NCBI GenBank assembly: GCA_011048475.1
Contig: DSDZ01000440.1
Coordinates: 1-14,644, forward strand
From: Bacteroides sp.
Lineage (GTDB): Bacteria; Bacteroidota; Bacteroidia; Bacteroidales; GCA-2748055
Reading direction: 5' to 3'
Length of the DNA stretch: 14,644 bases
A program made the position numbers and the translations under genes. The notes under the pieces are model-generated. The model was not told the origin of the DNA. It did not search any database and saw only the letters and a list, made by a program, of their open reading frames with translations. Shown in pieces: positions 1-6,759 of the stretch. Each line of letters opens with the position of its first letter. Within the stretch, counting starts at the first letter, position 1.

Positions 1-37
1 GTGATGACCTGTTAAAAATAAAAAAATATTTCTCTGC

Positions 38-829
38 ATGATTGTGGAATACATCATGATCATACCGGTCGCTTTCGGAGCGGCATTGCTTACCTTTTTT
101 TCTGGCTTCGGGCTGGGCACGATCCTGATGCCGGTGTTCGCCATTTTTTTTCCGGTGGAAATCGCCATTGCCCTGACTGCCATTGTACACCTGCTGAACA
201 ATCTTTTCAAGGCAACCCTGATCTGGAAAGAGATCAACTGGAAGGTGGTGCTTTGGTTCGCCCTTCCTGCCGCTGCGGCCGCATTCGGAGGAGCCATGTT
301 GCTGAACCTGCTTGCCGGGGAGACCGGGATCCTTACCTATGAGATCGGCGGCCGCACCATGGAAGTCACCATATTGAAACTCATCATCGCAGTCCTTCTC
401 ATAATTTTTGCCGTCATGGAGATCCATAAACGGCTGGAGCAGATCCGGCTCAACAGGAAATTCCTGCCCCTTGGGGGATTGCTGTCAGGGTTTTTCGGAG
501 GACTTTCCGGGCACCAGGGCGCCCTTCGGTCCATGTTCCTGCTGAGGGCCGGACTGGGCAAGGAAGGATTCATAGCCACAGGGATCATGGCAGCCATCGT
601 GATCGATATTTCCCGGCTTTCCGTGTACGGCACCTCGTTCTTTGCAAAGCACTTCAGAACGCTCGGGGAGGATTCCGTGATGCTTCTGGTGGCCGCCTCC
701 CTGGCTGCCTTTGCGGGCTCCTGGTTTGGCAGAAGGGTACTCCGCAAAATCACCTTCCGGGGTGTTCAGCTCACGGTGGGCATCCTGATCCTGGTGCTGG
801 CCCTGCTGATGGCAGCCGGGATCATTTAA
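38..829 (+). CDS. TauE/SafE-family membrane permease (sulfite exporter TauE-like)
   Basis: Inner-membrane protein of 263 residues, the usual size for the TSUP (TauE/SafE) family, which exports or imports small sulfur-containing or organic anions; the substrate here cannot be told. It is almost entirely hydrophobic, with segments near residues 5-35, 40-60, 68-92, 111-128, 143-160, 177-198, 212-230 and 243-263. The glycine-rich stretch GGLLSGFFGGLSGHQG at about 146-161 is the second-half TauE signature and mirrors FFSGFGLGTILMP at about 20-32, as expected for the family's internal duplication. The start at 38 is the first ATG; an ATG at 56 is also possible. The first 15 bases of the window can be read as three sense codons after GTG and then TAA, which might be the tail of an upstream gene, but this is too short to call. 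The gene faces the next gene tail to tail with 6 bp between stops. The family call is firm, the substrate unknown. Confidence 0.9.
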   Translation: MIVEYIMIIPVAFGAALLTFFSGFGLGTILMPVFAIFFPVEIAIALTAIVHLLNNLFKATLIWKEINWKVVLWFALPAAAAAFGGAMLLNLLAGETGILTYEIGGRTMEVTILKLIIAVLLIIFAVMEIHKRLEQIRLNRKFLPLGGLLSGFFGGLSGHQGALRSMFLLRAGLGKEGFIATGIMAAIVIDISRLSVYGTSFFAKHFRTLGEDSVMLLVAASLAAFAGSWFGRRVLRKITFRGVQLTVGILILVLALLMAAGII

Positions 830-835
830 TATTTA

Positions 836-1582
836 TCAGAGCGTGGGCTGTGACTTCAGCCGATCCACCTCTTTTCTTGCGGCCGGGCCAATCTTGAGGG
901 CAAATTTTCGCGGCCAGGGATTCCGGGGCGATCTGTCCATCAGAAGGGCCGGCGGGGGAAGGCATATGAACTGGCTGTTCTTCCAGATGATCTTTTTTTC
1001 GACAACTTCTCCGGTCATGTAATCCTTTGCCTCCTCGGGGGAAACCAGGAGCAGGTTTGCTATGACTTCGGCTCCCAGTAAAATGATCACATACGGATTT
1101 GCAATTTCGATCTCCTGGCGGATCCACGGAATACTCCGGGTGGCATATTCCATGTATTTTGATTTGTTCTCATATACATCCTTCTTTCCCAGCCTGTGGT
1201 ATTTTTTTACATGGTCCTCGTCAAATAAGAACACTTTTACCAGGCTGGTAAGCCAGCATTCATCCCTGGTGATCCCGAGGGTTTCCAGGATGATCTCGTC
1301 CAGTTCCTGTCCCGAAACCGTGGTCCTTACCCTTGAACCGTCAAAATAAGGCTCCGTGGAGAAAGGAGCATTGCAATCATACAGGGGCACATCGGGGATG
1401 TCCTTTACAAAATATAATTTCGCGGAAGGCAGGGCCCCGATGACCATCACCTTGTTCATGGCAGCCGACATGGGAACGACCGTGTCAACCGGATTACCGT
1501 ACAAATAGGTGATATTCCCGGGAAATTTAATGCTTTCCTTATACTCCTTGTAGCATTTTTTCTGGTATTGATAGATGGTCAT
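836..1582 (-). CDS. Uracil-DNA glycosylase superfamily-like protein
   Basis: Soluble protein of 248 residues with no signal peptide or membrane segment. The order of motifs follows the UDG superfamily fold: VMVIGALPSAKLY at about 45-57 in the place of the motif A loop after strand 1, CWLTSLVKVFLF at about 109-120 (like the 'tNvvKcrp' strand), IANPYVIILLGAEVIANLL at about 160-178 (like 'PkvivlLG..A...ll'), and FICLPPPALLM at about 206-215 in the place of motif B. Known UDGs of families 4 and 5 carry His-Pro at motif B; here the residues are Pro-Pro, and the four cysteines (10, 70, 109, 207) do not have the paired spacing of the family 4 iron-sulfur ligands. Base-excision activity is therefore uncertain, and the protein may act on another substrate or only bind nucleic acid. 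I see no Shine-Dalgarno sequence before the ATG. The gene lies downstream of htrA, separated by the palindromic element. Confidence 0.7.
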   Translation of the reverse strand: MTIYQYQKKCYKEYKESIKFPGNITYLYGNPVDTVVPMSAAMNKVMVIGALPSAKLYFVKDIPDVPLYDCNAPFSTEPYFDGSRVRTTVSGQELDEIILETLGITRDECWLTSLVKVFLFDEDHVKKYHRLGKKDVYENKSKYMEYATRSIPWIRQEIEIANPYVIILLGAEVIANLLLVSPEEAKDYMTGEVVEKKIIWKNSQFICLPPPALLMDRSPRNPWPRKFALKIGPAARKEVDRLKSQPTL

Positions 1583-1683
1583 TTTTTGAAATTGTGCAGA
1601 TTAGGCTGACAAATTACAATTTTATTCTTATCAACGGAAATTAGCAGAATGATATCTCTGCTGCAGGTCGTCTGATTCGCAGA

Positions 1684-1845
1684 AAAGGGAAGGGGATGTC
1701 TCAAAAGAGATACCCTTCTCTTATTTACTGAGGGATGTTTTCTCGCAACGTGCTAATTTTGCTGCCGCAAAAAGATGCCAGGTTGCTTCGAAATCATCCC
1801 TCAGTTAAGGTAGAAATGGGACTTATGAGACATCCCCTTCCCTTT
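1684..1845. repeat. 162-bp MITE-like imperfect palindrome
   Basis: The two ends are inverted copies: 1684-1707 and the reverse complement of 1822-1845 agree at 23 of 24 positions, both starting AAAGGGAAGGGGATGTCTCA. Farther in, the arms stay related but have diverged: ACTGAGGGATG on the left (1727-1737) reappears reverse-complemented as CATCCCTCAGT on the right, followed in both arms by a GCAAC block and then a TTTTGC block near the centre. The whole element can fold on itself with arms of about 80 nt. There is no transposase and no credible reading frame. Conserved tips with worn interiors are what a non-autonomous mobile element (MITE) or a collapsed insertion sequence would show. I could not find an obvious target-site duplication. 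It begins 6 bp past the htrA stop, so its hairpin could also end or stabilise the htrA transcript and limit read-through into the UDG-like gene. Confidence 0.7.
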
Positions 1846-1851
1846 GATGGC

Positions 1852-3372
1852 TTACAGGCCAAAGGCATAATAATAGGTGCCCGGATAATCCTCGTACACC
1901 CCTTCCAGCATGACCCCGCCTTCCGTTTTTTCTAAATATTTCACAAAATCTTCCACACTGCCGGTGGGCTTTCCGTCCACTTTTGTAATGATAAATCCTT
2001 CACGCATATCCGTATGCCGCTTCAGAGTTCCGGCCGACAGGCGCGTCACTTTCAATCCGCCGCTGATCTCAAGTTTGCGGGCGGTCTGCTGATCAATTTC
2101 CTCCAGTTCGATCCCCAGGACATCCAGCACTCCGGCAGCTTCTTTTTCCACCAGCCTGGTATCGCCTTCCTGGTTGCGGAGGGTGACGCTGAATTCCATT
2201 TCCTTCCCTTTCCGGTCCACCAGCAACTCAACCTTATCTCCCGGCCGGTGCTGTCCGATGACCTCAAGCAGCTGGCTGGAAGTTCTGGTTTCCGTACCAT
2301 TCACGGACTGGATCACATCCCCGACCTTGATCCCTGCTTCTCCGGCCGCACTGCCTACCGTGATGCTGTCCACGTACACTCCTTCGGTCACATCCAGATC
2401 CAGCTCCCTGGCCAGGTTTCCGTCCACACTCCTGATCATCAGACCCAGGTAGCCCCTCTGGACCTTCCCGTATTTGATCAGATCCTCCACCACCTTGCTG
2501 ACAATGTTGGAGGGAACCGCGAAACCGTAACCGGCATACACCCCGGTCGTGCTGGCAATGGCGGTGTTGATCCCCACCAGTCCCCCCTGCAGGTTGACAA
2601 GGGCACCACCGCTGTTCCCGGGATTGATGGCCGCATCGGTCTGGATGAAGGATTCGATGGCGGTCACATCTCTCAGGATGTTAATGTTGCGCGCCTTGGC
2701 ACTCACGATCCCGGCGGTGACCGTGGAGCTCAGGTTGAACGGATTCCCGACGGCCAGGACCCACTCACCCACTTCCACATTGTCCGAATTTACCAGCGGA
2801 AGGGAAGGCAGATCCTTGGCTTTGATCTGCAACAGTGCCAGGTCCGTGGATGGATCCGTCCCGATTACTTTCGCCTTGAATACCCTGTTGTCGGTGAGGG
2901 TTACCTCCACGTCATCGGCCTTGTCGATCACATGGTTGTTCGTTACAATGTAACCTTCCGGATTGATGATCACTCCGGAGCCGGAGCCGATCCGCATCCT
3001 TGGTTCACCCGAGTAGGGATCCTCAAACCTGAATTCAGGACCGAAAAAACGGCGGAAGAAATCATCGTTGAAATAATCCCTGAACTGGTCCGGGATCTGC
3101 TGATCCCTCATGTTTCTCTGGCTCTGCACAATGGTGGACTGGATATTCACCACGGCTGGCATCACCTGCTTTGCTGCTTCGGTAAAATCCAGGGGGATGA
3201 TCTCTCCCTCATCGTTTACCGTATAGGCTGCACCCACCACCGGGGTTCCTGAGATATGCTCGATCTTGACTGTTTTTCCCCCGTTCCGATCCATGAGCTG
3301 GTAAGCTCCGATGGTCAGGGCGCTGCCCAGTATCGCAGCGATCAGAATCATACTGAATTTTTTTACTTGCAT
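1852..3372 (-). CDS. htrA: HtrA/Do-family periplasmic serine protease
   Basis: Degrades or holds misfolded proteins in the periplasm. The 506-residue protein has an N-terminal signal or anchor (MQVKKFSMILIAAILGSALT, then AYQL), a trypsin-like domain at about 60-305, and two PDZ domains at about 308-400 and 417-495, the DegP/DegQ layout. The catalytic triad is complete: His147 in TNNHVID, Asp177 in PSTDLALLQI and Ser254 in NPGNSGGALV. Between residues 85 and 125 lies a long insert rich in Phe, Arg and Asp (FRDYFNDDFFRRFFG), corresponding to the family's LA loop. PDZ2 ends in a Tyr-rich tail (YYYAFGL). The start is supported by a strong Shine-Dalgarno sequence 7 nt upstream. It is transcribed away from clpB and is followed directly by the palindromic element. 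Whether it is the DegP, DegQ or DegS type cannot be decided, though two PDZ domains argue against DegS. Confidence 0.95.
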   Translation of the reverse strand: MQVKKFSMILIAAILGSALTIGAYQLMDRNGGKTVKIEHISGTPVVGAAYTVNDEGEIIPLDFTEAAKQVMPAVVNIQSTIVQSQRNMRDQQIPDQFRDYFNDDFFRRFFGPEFRFEDPYSGEPRMRIGSGSGVIINPEGYIVTNNHVIDKADDVEVTLTDNRVFKAKVIGTDPSTDLALLQIKAKDLPSLPLVNSDNVEVGEWVLAVGNPFNLSSTVTAGIVSAKARNINILRDVTAIESFIQTDAAINPGNSGGALVNLQGGLVGINTAIASTTGVYAGYGFAVPSNIVSKVVEDLIKYGKVQRGYLGLMIRSVDGNLARELDLDVTEGVYVDSITVGSAAGEAGIKVGDVIQSVNGTETRTSSQLLEVIGQHRPGDKVELLVDRKGKEMEFSVTLRNQEGDTRLVEKEAAGVLDVLGIELEEIDQQTARKLEISGGLKVTRLSAGTLKRHTDMREGFIITKVDGKPTGSVEDFVKYLEKTEGGVMLEGVYEDYPGTYYYAFGL

Positions 3373-3379
3373 TGTTTCG

Positions 3380-3387
3380 TCCTCCTT
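3380..3387 (-). promoter_or_regulatory. Ribosome binding site of htrA
   Basis: On the minus strand this reads AAGGAGGA, followed by 7 nt and the ATG at 3372. It is a near-perfect Shine-Dalgarno sequence, notable because many Bacteroidota genes lack one, and it fixes the htrA start. Confidence 0.75.
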
Positions 3388-3717
3388 GATTTTATTTCCT
3401 TCAATGATGGCTCAAACCATATGCCACCACTATTGATAAATTTTCTATCCATCAGCAAAATTAACCGATTATTACAGTCATAGAACGTGAACAGGGTGGT
3501 CCCGGGTCTGCTCTTAACATTATTTAATATTTATCACTTCTCGTTACGGTCATTCTGTCAGCCTTCTCGCCTGGGTTCTTATGTCATGATGTCATTCCCT
3601 GTGTCCATGCTGTTTTTAATGATTTACCAATGAGGGGATTGCCTTCATCTCTGCCGGGCCGGATTATCGCTGGCGCAGGGTTTGTGATATGGCAACCGCT
3701 ATTGATTATTGAAATTG

Positions 3718-3724
3718 AAAGGAG
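3718..3724 (+). promoter_or_regulatory. Ribosome binding site that decides the clpB start
   Basis: AAAGGAG with 8 nt to the ATG at 3733. It rules out the upstream in-frame TTG at 3709, which would place the site inside the gene, and gives a protein beginning MEFEKYTIKSQEAVQ, the usual ClpB N-terminus. Confidence 0.75.
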
Positions 3725-3732
3725 ATCAGAAC

Positions 3733-6345
3733 ATGGAATTTGAAAAATATACGATCAAATCACAGGAAGCTGTTCAGAAAGCACAACAGCTTGCCGTGGA
3801 GAAACAGCACCAGGCCATCGAATGTGCCCACCTCCTGAAGGGGATCATCACGGTGGATGAAAATGTATTGCCTTTCATCCTGAAAAAGCTGTCCATCAAT
3901 CTTCAGCATGTGGAAGCTGCGCTTGACAGGATGATCGAGGGTTTTCCCAGGGTGAGCGGCGGGGACAAGTACCTGTCGCGTGAAGCCACCGAAGCGCTCA
4001 ATAAGGCAGAGGCTTCCGTGAAGGAGTTCGGTGACGAGTATGTGGCCCTGGAAAACATCCTCCTGGGGATCCTGCGTTCGGGCAGCCAGGTAAGCAGGAT
4101 GCTCAAGGATGCCGGAATGAATGAGAAGGATCTGATGGAGGCCATCAGGACCCTGCGGAAGGGAGCCAGGGTGAACAGTCACTCTGCAGAGGAGACCTAC
4201 AATGCACTGGAAAAATACGCCATTCACCTGAACCAGCGGGCAGAGGCGGGCAAGCTGGATCCCGTGATCGGGAGGGATGAGGAGATACGCCGGGTTTTGC
4301 AGATCCTGACGAGGCGGACCAAGAATAACCCCATACTGGTGGGGGAACCGGGCGTCGGGAAAACAGCCATCGCAGAAGGGATCGCCTTCAGGATCGTCAG
4401 CGGGGACGTTCCGGATGACCTCCTTTCCAAAGAGATCTATTCACTGGACATGGGGGCGCTGATTGCCGGGGCCAAGTACAAGGGCGAATTCGAGGAGCGC
4501 CTGAAAGCCGTGGTCAAGGAAGTGATCGCATCGGAAGGCCGGATCATTCTTTTCATCGATGAGATCCACACCCTGGTGGGAGCCGGCGGCGGGGAAGGCG
4601 CCATGGATGCCGCCAATATCCTGAAGCCCGCCCTGTCGAAAGGCGACCTGAGGGCCATCGGGGCCACCACCCTGAATGAGTTCCAGAAATATTTCGAAAA
4701 GGACAAGGCGCTGGAGAGGCGTTTCCAGAAAGTATATGTGGATGAACCCGATGAGGAGGATGCCATTTCCATCCTCCGGGGGATCAAGGAGAGGTATGAG
4801 AATTACCACAGGATCAGGATCAAGGACGAAGCGATCATCGCGGCCGTCCAGCTATCCCAGCGGTACATTACAGACAGGTTCCTTCCCGACAAGGCCATCG
4901 ACCTGATCGATGAATCGGCCGCACACCTGCGGCTGGAGATGAATTCCAAGCCCGAGTCCATCGACACCCTGGAAAGGAAGATCCAGCAGCTGGAAATCGA
5001 AAGGGAAGCGGTCAAGCGTGAAAAAAATAAAGAAAGGGTAGACCAGCTGTCCAGGCAGATCGCCGATCTGGAGGAGGAGCACAAGCAGCTGATCGCCGCC
5101 TGGGAAGATGAAAAATCCATTGTAGAAGATATCCAGAAGATCAAGCAGCGGATCGAAGAGATGCGGTACAAAGCTGAAAAAGCAGAAAGGGAAACCGATC
5201 TGGCCACCGTGGCGGAGATCAGGTACGGACATCTGCCGGCGGCCGAGCAGGAGTTGAAAGATACCATCATGAAGCTGCAGGAATATGAAAAGGAAGGGAA
5301 GCGCCTGGTGCGGGAGGAGATCACGGCCGAGGACATCGCGGAGGTGGTTTCCCGGTGGACCGGGATCCCTGTGAACCGGATGCTGCAGAGCGACCGGGAA
5401 AAACTGTTGCATATTGAAGAGGAACTCCACAAGCGGGTGGTGGGACAGGAAGAGGCGATCTCGGCCGTTTCGGCCGCCATCCGCAGGAGCCGCACCGGGC
5501 TTTCGGACGAGCGCCGGCCTGTGGGCTCGTTCCTGTTCCTGGGCACCACGGGTGTGGGGAAAACGGAGCTGGCCAAAGCACTCGCGGAATACCTGTTCAA
5601 CGATGAAGGGCTGATGACCCGCATCGACATGAGCGAATACCAGGAGCGGCATGCCGTATCCCGGCTGGTGGGTGCTCCCCCCGGATACGTGGGTTACGAG
5701 GAGGGAGGCCAGCTGACGGAGGCCGTGAGGAGGAAGCCCTACTCGGTGATCCTGCTGGACGAGATCGAGAAGGCCCATCCGGATACCTTCAACATCCTGC
5801 TCCAGGTGCTGGAGGACGGGCGCCTGACGGACAACAAGGGGCGCGTGGCCAATTTTAAGAACACGATCATCATCATGACCTCCAACATCGGCTCAGGGAT
5901 CATCCATGAGAACTTCGAGAATGTGAAGGAGGAGGAACTGGAAGAGGTGATCGAAAGGACCAGGAACCAGGTATTTGAACTGCTGAAAAAAAGTGTGCGC
6001 CCCGAATTCCTGAACCGGATCGACGAGCTGGTGATGTTCCGGCCGCTGACCGTTGATCACATGGAGGGGATCATCCGCATCCAGCTGAGGAATCTGGAAA
6101 AAGTGCTGAAAAAGCAGGAGATCACCATCGAGGTCACCGACCGGTGCATGGAGTACCTGAAACGTGAAGGATTTGATCTCCAGTTCGGTGCACGGCCCCT
6201 GAAAAGGTTGATCCAGAAAAAGATCCTTGACGGATTATCCATGGCCATCCTGGAGGACAGGGTTTCCCCTGGCATGCATGTGAAGATTGATGCGGAAGAC
6301 CACCAGGTGGTCTTCCGTCCCGTGCCCCGAAAAAATGCTTTTTAA
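3733..6345 (+). CDS. clpB: ATP-dependent chaperone/disaggregase ClpB
   Basis: Cytosolic AAA+ hexamer that, with DnaK, pulls proteins out of aggregates after heat or other stress. The 870 residues match the family length. In order: Clp N domain (about 1-145); first ATPase domain with Walker A GEPGVGKTA near 203 and Walker B ILFIDEIH near 275; a coiled-coil middle domain (about 400-525) rich in Glu, Lys and Gln, which separates ClpB from ClpA; second ATPase domain with Walker A GTTGVGKTE near 603 and Walker B VILLDEIEKAH near 673; sensor-1 and arginine-finger region around RPEFLNRIDEL; and sensor-2 FGARPLKR near the end. No ClpP-docking IGL/F loop was noticed. The start is set by its Shine-Dalgarno sequence. 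The gene is divergent from htrA. Its stop overlaps the stop of the convergent HMA-domain gene, and the last codons form a perfect palindrome. Confidence 0.98.
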   Translation: MEFEKYTIKSQEAVQKAQQLAVEKQHQAIECAHLLKGIITVDENVLPFILKKLSINLQHVEAALDRMIEGFPRVSGGDKYLSREATEALNKAEASVKEFGDEYVALENILLGILRSGSQVSRMLKDAGMNEKDLMEAIRTLRKGARVNSHSAEETYNALEKYAIHLNQRAEAGKLDPVIGRDEEIRRVLQILTRRTKNNPILVGEPGVGKTAIAEGIAFRIVSGDVPDDLLSKEIYSLDMGALIAGAKYKGEFEERLKAVVKEVIASEGRIILFIDEIHTLVGAGGGEGAMDAANILKPALSKGDLRAIGATTLNEFQKYFEKDKALERRFQKVYVDEPDEEDAISILRGIKERYENYHRIRIKDEAIIAAVQLSQRYITDRFLPDKAIDLIDESAAHLRLEMNSKPESIDTLERKIQQLEIEREAVKREKNKERVDQLSRQIADLEEEHKQLIAAWEDEKSIVEDIQKIKQRIEEMRYKAEKAERETDLATVAEIRYGHLPAAEQELKDTIMKLQEYEKEGKRLVREEITAEDIAEVVSRWTGIPVNRMLQSDREKLLHIEEELHKRVVGQEEAISAVSAAIRRSRTGLSDERRPVGSFLFLGTTGVGKTELAKALAEYLFNDEGLMTRIDMSEYQERHAVSRLVGAPPGYVGYEEGGQLTEAVRRKPYSVILLDEIEKAHPDTFNILLQVLEDGRLTDNKGRVANFKNTIIIMTSNIGSGIIHENFENVKEEELEEVIERTRNQVFELLKKSVRPEFLNRIDELVMFRPLTVDHMEGIIRIQLRNLEKVLKKQEITIEVTDRCMEYLKREGFDLQFGARPLKRLIQKKILDGLSMAILEDRVSPGMHVKIDAEDHQVVFRPVPRKNAF
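6293..6317. repeat. Perfect 25-nt palindrome at the 3' end of clpB
   Basis: CGGAAGACCACC, a single A, then GGTGGTCTTCCG: two exact 12-bp arms inside the last codons of clpB (the part encoding EDHQVVF), 25 bp before its stop codon. As RNA it would form a stable hairpin on either strand. No run of U follows directly, though a short ATGCTTTTTAA occurs 20 bp further on the plus strand. It may be a 3'-end hairpin shared by the convergent clpB and metal-efflux transcripts, or a protein-binding palindrome. The inverted repeat is certain, the role inferred. Confidence 0.6.
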
Positions 6346-6716
6346 TCCTCCACCGGAGATTCATTCATTTTTTCAGCGTACTCCAGTCTTTCATATTTGC
6401 AGCAATCGGGAAGCGCATTGTAGACTTTGTCACTTGCCCTGTGCATTTCCGTGTCATGTCCCGTTGCGGCGATGGCCATCTGAACCTTGTGGAGGGTGGT
6501 CCTGCCGGGATCAAACATAAGTTTGAGCATCCGGGTTTCCCGGTCCCAATCCGCTTCTTTCACCCCTTCCACGGCTGTGGCGGCATTTTCGATCCTTGTT
6601 TCGCACATGCCGCAGTTCCCGGCCACTTTGAATTTTTCTTCTCTTTCTGTCTGCGCCATCACAGTAGTGATGCCAATGGCAAGCAGTAACAGGGTACTCT
6701 TCATTTTTGTTTTCAT
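6342..6716 (-). CDS. Secreted heavy-metal-associated (HMA) domain protein
   Basis: Small exported protein of 124 residues. A signal peptide (KSTLLLLAIGITTVMA) is followed by a ferredoxin-like HMA domain with the metal-binding pair in GNCGMCETRIENA (Cys35, Cys38), the CxxC of copper chaperones such as CopZ, and the usual VEGVKEADWD strand. A second possible site, LPDCCKYE with Cys105 and Cys106, sits near the C-terminus, a tail found in Bacteroidota relatives. Probably it binds Cu(I) or Ag(I) in the periplasm and hands it to, or buffers it for, the efflux pump encoded just upstream. It is the last gene of the cus-like operon, 43 bp after cusB. A GGAAGG lies directly before the first ATG, so the second ATG (6704) is an equally reasonable start. 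The 3' end overlaps clpB by 4 bp. Confidence 0.85.
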   Translation of the reverse strand: MKTKMKSTLLLLAIGITTVMAQTEREEKFKVAGNCGMCETRIENAATAVEGVKEADWDRETRMLKLMFDPGRTTLHKVQMAIAATGHDTEMHRASDKVYNALPDCCKYERLEYAEKMNESPVED

Positions 6717-6759
6717 CCTTCCGAATTTTTAATTTGACATATAACCTGATTGATTTTTC

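Larger units (their letters stand above)
3373..3732. other. 360-bp divergent intergenic region between htrA and clpB
   Basis: No gene is supported here. The region must hold the promoters of both divergent stress genes. I looked for the Bacteroidota promoter pattern (TTTG, then TAnnTTTG about 20 bp on) and for a CIRCE repeat and found no convincing match to either. A short direct repeat, ATGTCATG followed by ATGTCATT, lies at 3581-3596 and could be a pair of operator half-sites, but it may be chance. A 15-mer in this region (3522-3536) is also found at 824-838, across the tauE stop. Base composition is lower in GC than in the flanking genes, as expected for non-coding DNA. Confidence 0.5.

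Noticed and set aside
829..836. Unusually tight convergent stops of tauE-like and UDG-like genes as a possible overlapping-transcript device
   Set aside because: Compact convergent pairs are ordinary, and no hairpin or T-run was found there.
824..838. 15-mer ATTTAATATTTATCA repeated exactly at 3522-3536
   Set aside because: AT-rich, two copies only, and the first spans the stop codons of two genes; plausible by chance.
1735..1935. 66-codon open frame on the plus strand
   Set aside because: It lies inside the palindromic element and runs into htrA antisense; no start signal and no protein-like composition.
2014..3252. 412-codon open frame antisense to htrA
   Set aside because: Mirror of a well-supported htrA coding frame in GC-rich DNA; rich in His, Pro, Gly and Asp, as such shadows are, with no recognisable domain.
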